From: JAAURS01 sp044923475
GTDB taxonomy: Bacteria > Cyanobacteriota > Cyanobacteriia > Thermosynechococcales > Thermosynechococcaceae
Assembly (NCBI RefSeq): GCF_044923475.1
Contig: NZ_CP137338.1
Coordinates: 4,960,001 to 5,024,000 of the forward strand
Length of the DNA: 64,000 nucleotides
Reading direction: 5' to 3'
Position 1 is the first letter of the stretch. Each line of letters begins with the position of its first letter. The position numbers and the translations under genes were made by a program. This document shows, piece by piece, positions 8,171 through 16,596 of this stretch. The notes under the pieces were generated by a model. It was not told the origin of the DNA, made no database searches, and saw nothing but the letters and a program-made list of their open reading frames with translations.

Positions 8171-8821
8171 ATGGCTATTTCAGCGCTTGCAACAGCTACA
8201 GTTTCTACCGATTGGCGTCAGCTTCTAGAAGATCTCTATCGAGGTCGCAACGTCTCTACAATTCAAAGCAGCCAATTTATTGCAATGCAACCTCACGAGG
8301 TTTTAATTGTATGTCGCGGATTGGTTCAGCTCAGCACCCTATATCCCAACGGCGATGAGGGAATTTTAGGATTGGTCGGACCCTCTATGCCTTTTGGCAT
8401 TCCTTTTTCTTTGCTCAACCCCTACGAAGCGATCGCCCTAACCGATGTAGTTTTGATGCGGGTTCACATTGTTGAAATAGAGCAGTCGCCCCGATTGGCC
8501 CAGAGTTTGTTTCGAGAGTTAATGCGCCGCCTTCAGCAAACAGAGACCCTGCTGGCGATCGCCGGATACCGCCGCGTCGACGATCGGCTGCGCCAGCTTT
8601 TAGAACTCCTGCGTCAAGAAATCGGTCAAGTTACGCCCGAAGGCACTCGACTGAGCGTTCGCCTTACCCATCAACAGCTTGCCGGATTAATTGGCACCAC
8701 GAGAGTCACCGTAACGCGCCTGCTTAGAGAATTCCGAGATGAAGGCTCGATCGGCGTGGACGCTGCCAGACATATTTGTTTCCCAGCGTCTAGCTCGCAT
8801 CCGCTCGTCAATCCTGTATGA
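8171..8821 (+). CDS. Crp/Fnr-family transcriptional regulator
   Basis: A 216-residue protein with a degenerate cyclic-nucleotide-binding-like N-terminal half (VLIVCRGLVQLSTLYPNGDEG, then PSMPFGIPFSLLNP), a dimerisation helix (LFRELMRRLQQTETLL) and a C-terminal winged helix. The recognition region is LTHQQLAGLIGTTRVTVTRL at about residues 164-183, typical of the NtcA/Fnr branch. There are no Fnr-type cysteine clusters and no canonical phosphate-binding arginine motif in the N-half, so its effector is unknown. Its 3' end overlaps by 14 bp with the convergent decarboxylase gene. Confidence 0.85.
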   Translation: MAISALATATVSTDWRQLLEDLYRGRNVSTIQSSQFIAMQPHEVLIVCRGLVQLSTLYPNGDEGILGLVGPSMPFGIPFSLLNPYEAIALTDVVLMRVHIVEIEQSPRLAQSLFRELMRRLQQTETLLAIAGYRRVDDRLRQLLELLRQEIGQVTPEGTRLSVRLTHQQLAGLIGTTRVTVTRLLREFRDEGSIGVDAARHICFPASSSHPLVNPV

Positions 8822-10247
8822 CCTGGATGGACTGCAAAGTCGGATCGGCACAGCCCGCGATGAGGCCCCCAGCCGCCTGGATTTGTTGGAGAAAGGCGAT
8901 CGCTTCTGGAGCGATCGCCTCTCCCGGTAAAATTACCGGAATTCCGGGCGGGTAAGGGCAGAGCGTTTCCGCGCTAACGCGTTCGGGCGCTCGATCGATG
9001 GGGACGGAAACGCGCGGGGCAAAAAAAGCCTCGCGGGGCGATCGGGCCGGATGGCAGATGTGAGTTGTTGGCGGCCAACCCGCCAGCCGACTAACTTTGT
9101 GAGTGGCAAGCGTCGATTGCTGCGGCAAATGTCGGAGGGCGTAGAAGAGTCGATCGATGTCTTCACTGCGGTTGCCCAAGCTGACAATAAACGTCAGATG
9201 GCGGAGCGTGGGTAGCTCGGCAACGATGCCAAACTGCTCCGTACAGATTTCGTCGGCGCGAAATCCGTCCAATCCTAACGCACTGACATCGACGGTCAGG
9301 CGGGTTGGATCGAGGTCGAAAAAGCCTGCTGTAGGTGCCTCGGGCTTCTGTAAAATTGAAAGTCCGGCAATCTTGCCAATCCCCGCGCGCGCAGTACGGG
9401 CGATCGCCAGAGTTTGACTCATGAGTGCCGGGCCATCGGCAGACATTTGCTGGCAAGCCCCTTCTAGAGAGGCCAGCAATAAATTGCTGGGGCTGCTGGA
9501 TTGAAGAATCTGAAGGGCGCTGCCGACCCGTCGCGGATCTACGAGGGAACTCTTTTGGTGCAACAGAGAGGCTTGAGTCAGGGCCGAGAGGGTTTTGTGG
9601 GTGGACTGTACTGCAAAATCTGCCCCCGAGGTTAAGGCGGCGGCGGGCAGGTCGGCGTGAAAGCCGAAATGGGCACCGTGGGCCTCATCGACAATGAGCG
9701 GGATGTTTTGCTGATGGGCAAGGTGGGCGATCGCACCCACATCTCCACAGACGCCGTGGTAGGTGGGCGATACCATGAAAATTGCTTTTGCATCGGGGTG
9801 TCGGTCGAGGGCGCGGGCGACGGTATAGGGCGTAATGCAATGCACTAAGTCCCAATCGGGGTCGTACTCGGGGTTAATAAAGATGGGATGAGCGCCCGAT
9901 AAAATGAGACCCGAAATTGCCGAAGTATGAACGTTGCGAGGCAAAATAATCTTGTCTCCCGGACCGCAGGTGGCCAGGATAGCGGCCATCACGCCCACCG
10001 TCGAGCCATTGGCTAAAAACCAAGTTCGGTCTGCCCCAAAGAGTTGTGCGGCGCGGATCTGGGCGGAGGCAATGAAGCCCTCTGACTCAAACAAATTAAA
10101 GCCCGGTAGATCGGGTAAGTCAGCGCTGTAAGCTTGAGATCCCATCAGCCGCTCCATGGATGCCGGAATCGATCGACCGCGTCGATGCCCTGGCGTACAA
10201 AACAAAGTAGCATCGGAGTGCGAAGCAGCCAGGAGCGCATCTATCAT
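8808..10247 (-). CDS. Orn/Lys/Arg decarboxylase-family PLP enzyme
   Basis: A fold-type I PLP enzyme of the short cyanobacterial Orn/Lys/Arg decarboxylase group. Numbering from the longest possible start (TTG at 10277), the PLP lysine is K228 in STHKTLSALTQ, the ring-nitrogen aspartate D197 in LIVDEAHGAHFG, and the substrate-entry loop CTPGHRRGRSIP is at 27-38. The C-terminal domain keeps CPYPPGIPVILPGE. I place the start at the ATG at 10245-10247 because the family aligns from about there; the TTG or a GTG upstream remain possible. The reaction is probably decarboxylation of arginine or lysine toward polyamines, but the exact substrate is not visible. It diverges from fni. Confidence 0.85.
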   Translation of the reverse strand: MIDALLAASHSDATLFCTPGHRRGRSIPASMERLMGSQAYSADLPDLPGFNLFESEGFIASAQIRAAQLFGADRTWFLANGSTVGVMAAILATCGPGDKIILPRNVHTSAISGLILSGAHPIFINPEYDPDWDLVHCITPYTVARALDRHPDAKAIFMVSPTYHGVCGDVGAIAHLAHQQNIPLIVDEAHGAHFGFHADLPAAALTSGADFAVQSTHKTLSALTQASLLHQKSSLVDPRRVGSALQILQSSSPSNLLLASLEGACQQMSADGPALMSQTLAIARTARAGIGKIAGLSILQKPEAPTAGFFDLDPTRLTVDVSALGLDGFRADEICTEQFGIVAELPTLRHLTFIVSLGNRSEDIDRLFYALRHLPQQSTLATHKVSRLAGWPPTTHICHPARSPREAFFAPRVSVPIDRAPERVSAETLCPYPPGIPVILPGEAIAPEAIAFLQQIQAAGGLIAGCADPTLQSIQVIQD

Positions 10248-10349
10248 GGACGGACTGAATCGATACACAAAAATCAAAACCCTGACTACACTATGTAAAT
10301 CCTGTAGCGATTATATGCGCTTCGCTTCTCTAGGTTTGAGGTTAAAGCC

Positions 10350-11387
10350 GTGACGGTTTCTCTCGATCGCATCGAAGACAATATTCAGAGCCGCAAGGCC
10401 GACCACCTCAGAATTTGCCTCGACGAGACGGTTCAGTGCAAAACCGTCACCAGCGGTCTGGAGCGCTATCGCTTCCGGCATTGCTGTTTGCCGGAGCTGA
10501 ACTACGACGACATCGCACTCCACACCCAGTTTTTAGGACGTGCCCTCAACGCGCCTTTACTCATTTCTTCGATGACCGGAGGAACTGAGTTAGCGAAGGA
10601 AATCAACATCCGCCTTGCAAAAGCAGCTCAGCATTACAACATCCCGATGGGAGTGGGTTCTCAGCGCATTGCCCTCGAGCAGCCCGGTCTGACCGATACG
10701 TTTGCCGTGCGCTCCATCGCGCCCGATATTTTTTTGATGGCAAACCTCGGTGCCGTCCAGATGAACTATGGATGCGGTGTGGATGAATGCCGTCGCATTA
10801 TCGAAACATTGGAAGCCGATGCCCTGATTTTGCACCTCAACCCCCTTCAAGAGTGCGTGCAAAGCCACGGCGATCGCAATTTCCGAGGTCTCCTCCACAA
10901 AATCGCGGATCTCTGCCGGCACCTTGAGGTTCCCGTCATCGCCAAAGAAGTGGGCAACGGCATCTCCGGCCCGATGGCCCAACGCCTCATAGAAGCCGGA
11001 GTAGCGGCCATTGACGTCGCTGGGGCCGGAGGCACCTCTTGGGCTAAAGTAGAAGGAGAGCGGGCGGTCGATCCGCAACAGCGTCGGCTGGGAAAAACCT
11101 TTGCTGAGTGGGGGCTTTCGACTGCCGACTGCATCCAGGAGGTTCGCGCCCGAGATGCCGCGATTCCGCTGATCGCATCGGGCGGCTTGCGGACGGGGTT
11201 GGATGTGGCCAAGGCGATCGCCTTGGGTGCCGACCTTGCCGGAATGGCCTACCCCTTCCTGACAGCAGCCTACGAGTCCGAAGCAGCGCTGTACGAGCTG
11301 ATCGAAATTTTGCTAGCAGAGTTAAAGACCGTCCTGCTTTGTACGGACAGTGCTTCCCTTAAGGATCTAAAGCATTCTTTAACGTAG
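10350..11387 (+). CDS. fni: type 2 isopentenyl-diphosphate delta-isomerase
   Basis: This FMN-dependent enzyme interconverts isopentenyl and dimethylallyl diphosphate, feeding carotenoid, phytol and quinone synthesis. The sequence shows the IDI-2 signatures: RKADHLRICLDE near the N-terminus, LLISSMTGGTELAKEIN, MGVGSQRIALEQPG, the NLGAVQ block, and the FMN phosphate site GAGGTSWAKVE and ASGGLRTGLDVAKAIALGAD. Length (345) is normal. The start is a GTG at 10350 with GAGG eight bases upstream; no in-frame ATG is closer to the conserved N-terminus. The gene is followed after 61 bp by dnaE on the same strand. Confidence 0.93.
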   Translation: MTVSLDRIEDNIQSRKADHLRICLDETVQCKTVTSGLERYRFRHCCLPELNYDDIALHTQFLGRALNAPLLISSMTGGTELAKEINIRLAKAAQHYNIPMGVGSQRIALEQPGLTDTFAVRSIAPDIFLMANLGAVQMNYGCGVDECRRIIETLEADALILHLNPLQECVQSHGDRNFRGLLHKIADLCRHLEVPVIAKEVGNGISGPMAQRLIEAGVAAIDVAGAGGTSWAKVEGERAVDPQQRRLGKTFAEWGLSTADCIQEVRARDAAIPLIASGGLRTGLDVAKAIALGADLAGMAYPFLTAAYESEAALYELIEILLAELKTVLLCTDSASLKDLKHSLT

Positions 11388-11448
11388 TTCGCACTAGATA
11401 TAGACCGGCGAATCCGCTACTCTAAGGTCACATTGATGGGGCGATCGC

Positions 11449-14052
11449 ATGACTTTTGTCGGGCTACACATTCACAGCGACTACAGCATGCTGGACGGGG
11501 CCAGTCAGCTCAACGACCTGGTCGACCGCGCTGCGGAATTGGGGATGCCGGCGATCGCCCTGACCGACCACGGCGTGATGTATGGGGCCGTAGGGCTGCT
11601 CAAAGCCTGTAAGGGCAAAGGCGTCAAGCCGATTATCGGCAACGAAATGTACGTCATCAACGGGGATATTACGCTTCAGGAGCGCCGCCCTCGATACCAT
11701 CAGGTCGTCCTGGCCAAAAACACCCAGGGCTATCGCAACCTGGTGAAGCTGACTACCATTTCCAGCCTTCAGGGCGTGCAAGGTAAAGGCATTTTTTCGC
11801 GCCCCTGCATCAATAAAGATTTGCTAGAGCAGTACCGCGAGGGCTTAATTGTCACCAGCGCCTGCTTGGGGGGCGAGGTGCCTCAGGCCATCATGGCAGG
11901 GAAGCCCGAGATTGCCCGTCGCATTGCCCGTTGGTACAAGGATCTATTTGGCGAAGACTACTATCTCGAAATTCAAGACCACGGGTCTCAAGAAGACCGC
12001 GTGGTAAATGTCGAGATCGTGCGCATCGCCCGCGAACTCGATATTAAAATTATTGCCACCAACGACTCGCACTACATCTCCTGCTACGACGTAGAGGCCC
12101 ACGACGCCCTCCTCTGCATCCAGACGGGCAAACTCATTACGGAGGACAAACGGCTGCGCTACAGCGGCACGGAGTACCTCAAATCCGCCGAGGAGATGGC
12201 CCTGCTCTTCCGCGATCACTTGCCGGATGAGGTGATTGAAGAGGCGATCGCCACCACCCTAGAAGTTGCCGACAAAGTCGAAGCGTACGACATCTTCCGC
12301 GATCCCCAAAGTCCGGCCTATCGAGTACCGGAAGGGCACACGCCCGAAACCTACATGGAAGAGGTGACCTGGCTGGGGTTGCTCGATCGCTTTGGCGTGA
12401 AGTCCCGCGAAGAGATTGGCGCGGAATATAAAGAGCGCCTAGAGTACGAGCTGAACATGCTCGAACAGATGGGGTATTCCACCTATTTTTTAGTGGTGTG
12501 GGACTACATCAAATACGCCCGCGATAATGGCATTGCGGTGGGGCCGGGTCGGGGTTCTGCGGCAGGGTCTCTGGTGGCCTACGCTTTGGCCATTACCAAT
12601 ATCGATCCCGTACACCACGGCCTCTTGTTTGAGCGCTTCCTCAACCCAGAGCGGAAGTCCATGCCGGATATCGACACCGACTTCTGCATCGACCAGCGCG
12701 AAAAAATCATCGAGTACGTCACTCAAAAATACGGCGACGATCGCGTTGCCCAAATCATTACCTTTAACCGCCTTACCTCCAAAGCCGTCCTTAAAGATGT
12801 GGCTCGCGTGCTGGATATCCCCTACGGCGAATCCGATCGGATGGCAAAGCTGATCCCCGTATCGCGGGGCAAGCCAGCCAAACTCAAAGTCATGATTTCC
12901 GACCAGACCCCCGCTCCGGAATTTAAGGAAAAGTACGACAGCGACCCAAAAGTACAGCGCTGGGTGGATATGGCTATTCGCATCGAAGGCACCAACAAAA
13001 CCTTCGGGGTTCACGCAGCGGGCGTGGTGATTGCGGCGGAACCCATCGACCAAGTCGTGCCCCTCCAGCGAAACAATGACGGCTCGGTCATTACCCAGTA
13101 CTACATGGAAGATTTAGAATCTCTGGGTCTTTTGAAAATGGACTTTTTGGGGCTAAAAAATCTCACGATGATCCAAAAGGCTGCCGAGCTAATTCAGCAG
13201 AATCGCCACGAGATAATTGACGTAGACCAGTTGCCCATGGACGATGCCAAAACCTACCAGCTCCTGGCCAAAGGAGAACTAGAAGGCGTCTTTCAGCTAG
13301 AATCTTCCGGGATGCGTCAGGTCGTGCGGGATCTGAAGCCTTCCAACCTGGAGGATATTTCGTCGATTTTGGCGCTCTACCGTCCGGGGCCGTTGGATGC
13401 GGGGCTGATTCCCAAGTTTATCAACCGCAAGCACGGGCGGGAGCAGATTGAGTACCAGCACAAAATCCTAGAGCCGATCCTCAACGAGACCTACGGCATC
13501 ATGGTCTACCAAGAGCAGATCATGAAAATTGCGCAGGAGATGGCGGGTTATTCCCTGGGGCAAGCGGATTTGCTGCGGCGGGCGATGGGGAAAAAGAAAG
13601 TTTCTGAGATGCAGAAGCACAGCGAACTGTTTGTAGAAGGGGCCGCCAAGAACGGCGTGACCAAGCAAGTAGCCACGGAACTCTTCGACCAGATGGTCAT
13701 GTTTGCGGAATATTGCCTTGCTGCCGATACGGAGGTGCTGACGGTCGAGTACGGCTGGATCTCGATTGGACAACTGGTAAATCAAGCACTAGAGGCACAA
13801 GTCTATACGGTGCATCCCCAGGGCTACGTTTACACGCAACCGATTTGGCAGTGGCATCATCGGGGCTATCAAGAGGTGTTCGAGTACGAGCTAGAAGATG
13901 GCACAGTCATTCGGGCCACTGCCGATCATCAATTTATGACCGCGGACGGACAAATGTTGCCCATCGATCGGATTTTTGTAGAGAGGCTCGAGTTAAAGCG
14001 GGTCGAACTCTCGATCTCGACGTTGGCCGCCTCAGCACGCGCAGTTTTCTAG
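11449..14052 (+). CDS. dnaE: DNA polymerase III alpha subunit, N-terminal half with split intein IntN
   Basis: Residues 1-755 are the N-extein of the replicative polymerase. They hold the PHP domain (HIHSDYSMLDGASQL), the catalytic aspartates in MPDIDTDFCID (D407, D409) and MDFLGLKN (D565), and a fragment ending MVMFAEY. Residues 756-867 are a split-intein N-part. It begins CLAADTEVLTVEYG (nucleophile Cys756, codon 13714-13716) and has the block-B sequence GTVIRATADHQFMT and MLPIDRIF. It closely resembles the Ssp and Npu DnaE inteins. The rest of the polymerase with IntC must be encoded elsewhere; it is not in this window. Protein trans-splicing would join the halves. The stop overlaps the convergent sbcD stop in one CTAG. 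Confidence 0.97.
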   Translation: MTFVGLHIHSDYSMLDGASQLNDLVDRAAELGMPAIALTDHGVMYGAVGLLKACKGKGVKPIIGNEMYVINGDITLQERRPRYHQVVLAKNTQGYRNLVKLTTISSLQGVQGKGIFSRPCINKDLLEQYREGLIVTSACLGGEVPQAIMAGKPEIARRIARWYKDLFGEDYYLEIQDHGSQEDRVVNVEIVRIARELDIKIIATNDSHYISCYDVEAHDALLCIQTGKLITEDKRLRYSGTEYLKSAEEMALLFRDHLPDEVIEEAIATTLEVADKVEAYDIFRDPQSPAYRVPEGHTPETYMEEVTWLGLLDRFGVKSREEIGAEYKERLEYELNMLEQMGYSTYFLVVWDYIKYARDNGIAVGPGRGSAAGSLVAYALAITNIDPVHHGLLFERFLNPERKSMPDIDTDFCIDQREKIIEYVTQKYGDDRVAQIITFNRLTSKAVLKDVARVLDIPYGESDRMAKLIPVSRGKPAKLKVMISDQTPAPEFKEKYDSDPKVQRWVDMAIRIEGTNKTFGVHAAGVVIAAEPIDQVVPLQRNNDGSVITQYYMEDLESLGLLKMDFLGLKNLTMIQKAAELIQQNRHEIIDVDQLPMDDAKTYQLLAKGELEGVFQLESSGMRQVVRDLKPSNLEDISSILALYRPGPLDAGLIPKFINRKHGREQIEYQHKILEPILNETYGIMVYQEQIMKIAQEMAGYSLGQADLLRRAMGKKKVSEMQKHSELFVEGAAKNGVTKQVATELFDQMVMFAEYCLAADTEVLTVEYGWISIGQLVNQALEAQVYTVHPQGYVYTQPIWQWHHRGYQEVFEYELEDGTVIRATADHQFMTADGQMLPIDRIFVERLELKRVELSISTLAASARAVF
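13714..14049 (+). other. DnaE split intein, N-terminal fragment (IntN)
   Basis: This is the 112-residue intein part of the dnaE gene. Cys1 follows the extein residues AEY, as in other cyanobacterial DnaE inteins. Block A (CLAADTEVLTVEYG) and block B with the conserved T-x-x-H-like ATADH are intact. There is no endonuclease domain, as expected for this class. The C-terminal tail after FVERLELKRVE (ending TLAASARAVF) is longer than in Npu and is not obviously conserved. Confidence 0.95.
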
Positions 14053-15374
14053 GCCTGCTTGCCGGAGGAATCTTCGATCGAGTCGAGGTTAACGGCAGAA
14101 CCGTCAGATAGGCTCGCACTTTGAGTTTGGGCCAACAAGGTTTCCACAAATCCATAAAGTTCGTCTTCAGGCTGTTGATTCAGGACTCTAGTTTTGAGAT
14201 CCAGCAGACCCTGCACTAACGTTTCGGCGGTGTCCCTGTAGTTGACATTGGCCACTAAAAAATCCGTAAAGACAGTGCGCTCGATATCTAGACGAGAGGG
14301 CAGCTCATCCTCCGTATCGATGTAGGTTTGAAATTCGCGACCGATCGCGTCGTACTTCAGCAAAAAAATGAGCGCTTTGCTCAGGTCTTGGAGGCGCGAT
14401 CGTAGCGTTCGAATATCCAGATCCGAGCGATCGAAGCCAATGCTGCCGTGGATCCGCAGCTCCACAATCGCATTTTCCGTCTTACCGCGATCGGCAGCGG
14501 TCTGAATCGCGGCGATCGCCTCTTGCTCCAGTTCGGCAGCGGTTTGGTTTGGGTCGGACTGAAGGCTCAGCCGAACGATATTGCGCTGTTCGTAGTCTTG
14601 CTTCAGCTCTGCTTTTACACCATGGGGGGATAGCTCTACGAGATAAACCCCGCGCGGGTTTTGCTCCTGATTTTCAGCCACGCTGTTGGCTTCAATGGAG
14701 CCTGGGTTAAAAATCCAGTTTTCGAGGCTGTAATTGCGATGGATGTGGCCCAAGGCGAGGTAATCCACCCCTGCTTCTTTCAAAGGCAAGAAATCTTGAT
14801 AGCGGAGCGCGCCGCTATAGCGAGCAATTTGCCCCTCTAGACCGTGATGAAACATCATGACTGTAAACGGCGGGCCGACAGGAAGCCGTTCGATTTCGAC
14901 AGCGAGTTTCGCAATCGCTTGGGGGGCTGCGGCGCCATACCAGCGCGAACCGATGACACGGACCCCGCAGGGCAGATCGATATAGCCGCCGCTCATTTCG
15001 GCATCGGACCAGGGTTCTAGCCCTTCATGCTCGTTAGGCTCTAGCAGCTTGAGGACCCCCCAACTCGACAGATAGCGCAGCCAACTCGTTTGAGTTCCAT
15101 AGGGACGGTAGTCGTGATTGCCCTCGATCGCCAATACCGGAATGCCCGCTTCTTGGAGCGGTGTCAAACAAAGCTGAGCTTGATTGAGGGTCGCAGGAAG
15201 CACCTGACGCTGCTCAAACAGATCCCCAGCAATGAGAACAAAATCAACTGCAGCCTCTAGCGCATGCTTTTGAATCGCATCCTGGAGAGCATAGAAAAAG
15301 TCCTTCGTTCGCTCAGGAGAGTCATACTTTGTAAAGCCTAAGTGAACGTCGGCCAGATGCAAAAACTTTGGCAT
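14049..15374 (-). CDS. sbcD: SbcD/Mre11-type DNA repair exonuclease
   Basis: A calcineurin-like metallophosphoesterase of 441 residues with all five phosphoesterase motifs: ADVHLGFTKY (7-16), AGDLFEQRQ, EGNHDYRPYG, MFHHGLEG and LGHIHRNYSLE. SbcD works with the SMC-like SbcC to open hairpins and process double-strand ends. SbcC is not in this window. The C-terminal 200 residues include the capping region and a variable tail. The gene converges on dnaE, the two stop codons sharing CTAG. The ATG at 15372-15374 is the natural start because LHLADVHLG begins immediately. Confidence 0.88.
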   Translation of the reverse strand: MPKFLHLADVHLGFTKYDSPERTKDFFYALQDAIQKHALEAAVDFVLIAGDLFEQRQVLPATLNQAQLCLTPLQEAGIPVLAIEGNHDYRPYGTQTSWLRYLSSWGVLKLLEPNEHEGLEPWSDAEMSGGYIDLPCGVRVIGSRWYGAAAPQAIAKLAVEIERLPVGPPFTVMMFHHGLEGQIARYSGALRYQDFLPLKEAGVDYLALGHIHRNYSLENWIFNPGSIEANSVAENQEQNPRGVYLVELSPHGVKAELKQDYEQRNIVRLSLQSDPNQTAAELEQEAIAAIQTAADRGKTENAIVELRIHGSIGFDRSDLDIRTLRSRLQDLSKALIFLLKYDAIGREFQTYIDTEDELPSRLDIERTVFTDFLVANVNYRDTAETLVQGLLDLKTRVLNQQPEDELYGFVETLLAQTQSASLSDGSAVNLDSIEDSSGKQA

Positions 15375-15427
15375 GGCTAGACTTGATACAATAAAGAGGA
15401 ACCTTTAAGACCCACGGGGAGGCCAGT

Positions 15428-15541
15428 ATGTCTCAGCTAAAACCTGTGTTAAAAAGTGATGAAAGCGTTGCCGACATGGTCATTGTAGCGACCTTGATTT
15501 TTACGCTCCTAACTTGTTTAATTTTAATCGGAATTTTCTAA
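15428..15541 (+). CDS. 37-residue single-helix membrane peptide
   Basis: The peptide begins MSQLKPVLKSDESVADM and continues with about 20 hydrophobic residues (VIVATLIFTLLTCLILIGIF) to its end. An excellent Shine-Dalgarno, GGGGAGG, lies five bases before the ATG. A strong terminator hairpin begins 28 bp after the stop, so this looks like an independent short transcription unit, not noise. The polar N-terminus with one C-terminal helix resembles the small subunits of photosynthetic or NDH-1 complexes, but I do not recognise the sequence and assign no function. It diverges from sbcD. Confidence 0.7.
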   Translation: MSQLKPVLKSDESVADMVIVATLIFTLLTCLILIGIF

Positions 15542-15569
15542 CAGACTCGCAATACCGGAGGCATTTGCT

Positions 15570-15598
15570 AAAAGAGGCACATTTGATGTGCCTCTTTT
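15570..15598 (+). terminator. intrinsic terminator of the 37-residue peptide gene
   Basis: AAAAGAGGCACA, loop TTTGA, TGTGCCTCTTTT: a perfect 12-bp stem whose A-tract and T-tract make it work in principle in both directions. It starts 28 bp after the small gene stop. Confidence 0.85.
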
Positions 15599-15974
15599 GG
15601 TTGTTAGACATCAAAAGTAATTATTCAAATTGAGGGAGGCAGAAAGCGTTTTTGTCCTAAATTACATTTAGGACGGTATTGCAGTGCTGCTTTAACGTTA
15701 ACCGATGATAGATGCTCTCTAGTCCCTCAAGCGTATGTTCTCAAAAAATCGGTGTGCTCTACCCCCTGCATCAGTAGGATTTTAGCTATCAGCAAATCCC
15801 TTCTCCAAAGTTTGAAAAAGCATCTCAAAGAACCCCTTGCAAGAAGACATTGGGATGCTCGGGTTAGAAGAGCGAATTCTCTCTTAGAATGAATTCTCAA
15901 TTTCTTTAGCCTGCATAGGTAGATAGTATTACTTATTGCCACGAATTTAATCGTTGCGAAGTCTAGGTTTTCTG
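15599..15974. other. gap with one doubtful ORF
   Basis: A minus-strand frame of 83 codons (15727-15978, MTENLDFATIKFV at the start) overlaps the response-regulator stop in ATGA, an arrangement seen in coupled genes. However, its composition (many R, C, L, no recognisable domain) looks like a chance frame, and I do not call it as a gene. Nothing else is evident. Confidence 0.4.
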
Positions 15975-16568
15975 TCATCTCAACTGAAGAAATAGATTCA
16001 GATCTTCTGAGGATAAAATTTGTCCTAATTCTGGTGTTTTTCTAAGTAATTCAATTTCAGAATCACATAAATTTCCAATGATTTTCAAGAAATTGTCTCT
16101 CTGCTTACCTGGTTTCAGGTTTTTCAACATATGTACGGCAACTAGAATTTTTGATAAAGCTTCACCTTGCTTTCTCTGCTCCTGTATTTTCTCTAAATCA
16201 GCCTTCTTTTTTAGCTTAATTTCAACCGACTTTAGTAAGTCAATACTTTCAAAAGGCTTTGTCAAATAATCGTCTGCACCTAATTCCATTCCCTTCCTGA
16301 TAGATTTTGTATCTGACATGGCGGTCAGAAAAATAAATGGAATCATTGCTGTTGTGGGGCTTTGACGCAAAGCTTCTAAAACTTCATGCCCATTGACCTC
16401 TGGCATCATCACATCACAAATAATCAAATCGGGGATATGTTCGGATGCCCAAATTGCCCCAATATAACCATTCTCCGCACAGATAGCCTCATAATCGTTA
16501 GCTTCAAGCAGATCGACAAGATTCTCTCGAACAGAAACTTCATCTTCAATTACAAGTATTTTAGTCAT
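15975..16568 (-). CDS. response regulator with C-terminal helical extension
   Basis: The receiver domain spans about residues 1-125: acidic pocket in ILVIEDE, phospho-acceptor Asp in LIICDVMMPE (about residue 54), Thr in FLTAMSD and Lys in LTKPFES. The remaining 70 residues are charged and helical (KLKKKADLEKIQEQRKQGE onward) with no DNA-binding domain, so the output is probably protein contact. It lies 28 bp downstream of the histidine kinase on the same strand, which is its likely partner. Both genes are AT-rich compared with the flanks. Confidence 0.9.
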   Translation of the reverse strand: MTKILVIEDEVSVRENLVDLLEANDYEAICAENGYIGAIWASEHIPDLIICDVMMPEVNGHEVLEALRQSPTTAMIPFIFLTAMSDTKSIRKGMELGADDYLTKPFESIDLLKSVEIKLKKKADLEKIQEQRKQGEALSKILVAVHMLKNLKPGKQRDNFLKIIGNLCDSEIELLRKTPELGQILSSEDLNLFLQLR

Positions 16569-16596
16569 CCTTATCTCCTTTATATTAAAAAAATCA

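Noticed and set aside
12490..13053. Minus-strand ORF of 187 codons inside dnaE
   Set aside because: Shadow frame of the polymerase; no start signal or recognisable domain.
13714..14052. dnaE as a truncated pseudogene
   Set aside because: The odd tail is a well-formed split-intein N-part beginning at the canonical Cys, so the gene is complete as a trans-splicing half.
15727..15978. 83-codon minus-strand ORF after the response regulator
   Set aside because: ATGA overlap is suggestive, but the amino-acid composition is unlike a folded protein and no ribosome-binding site or family is seen.
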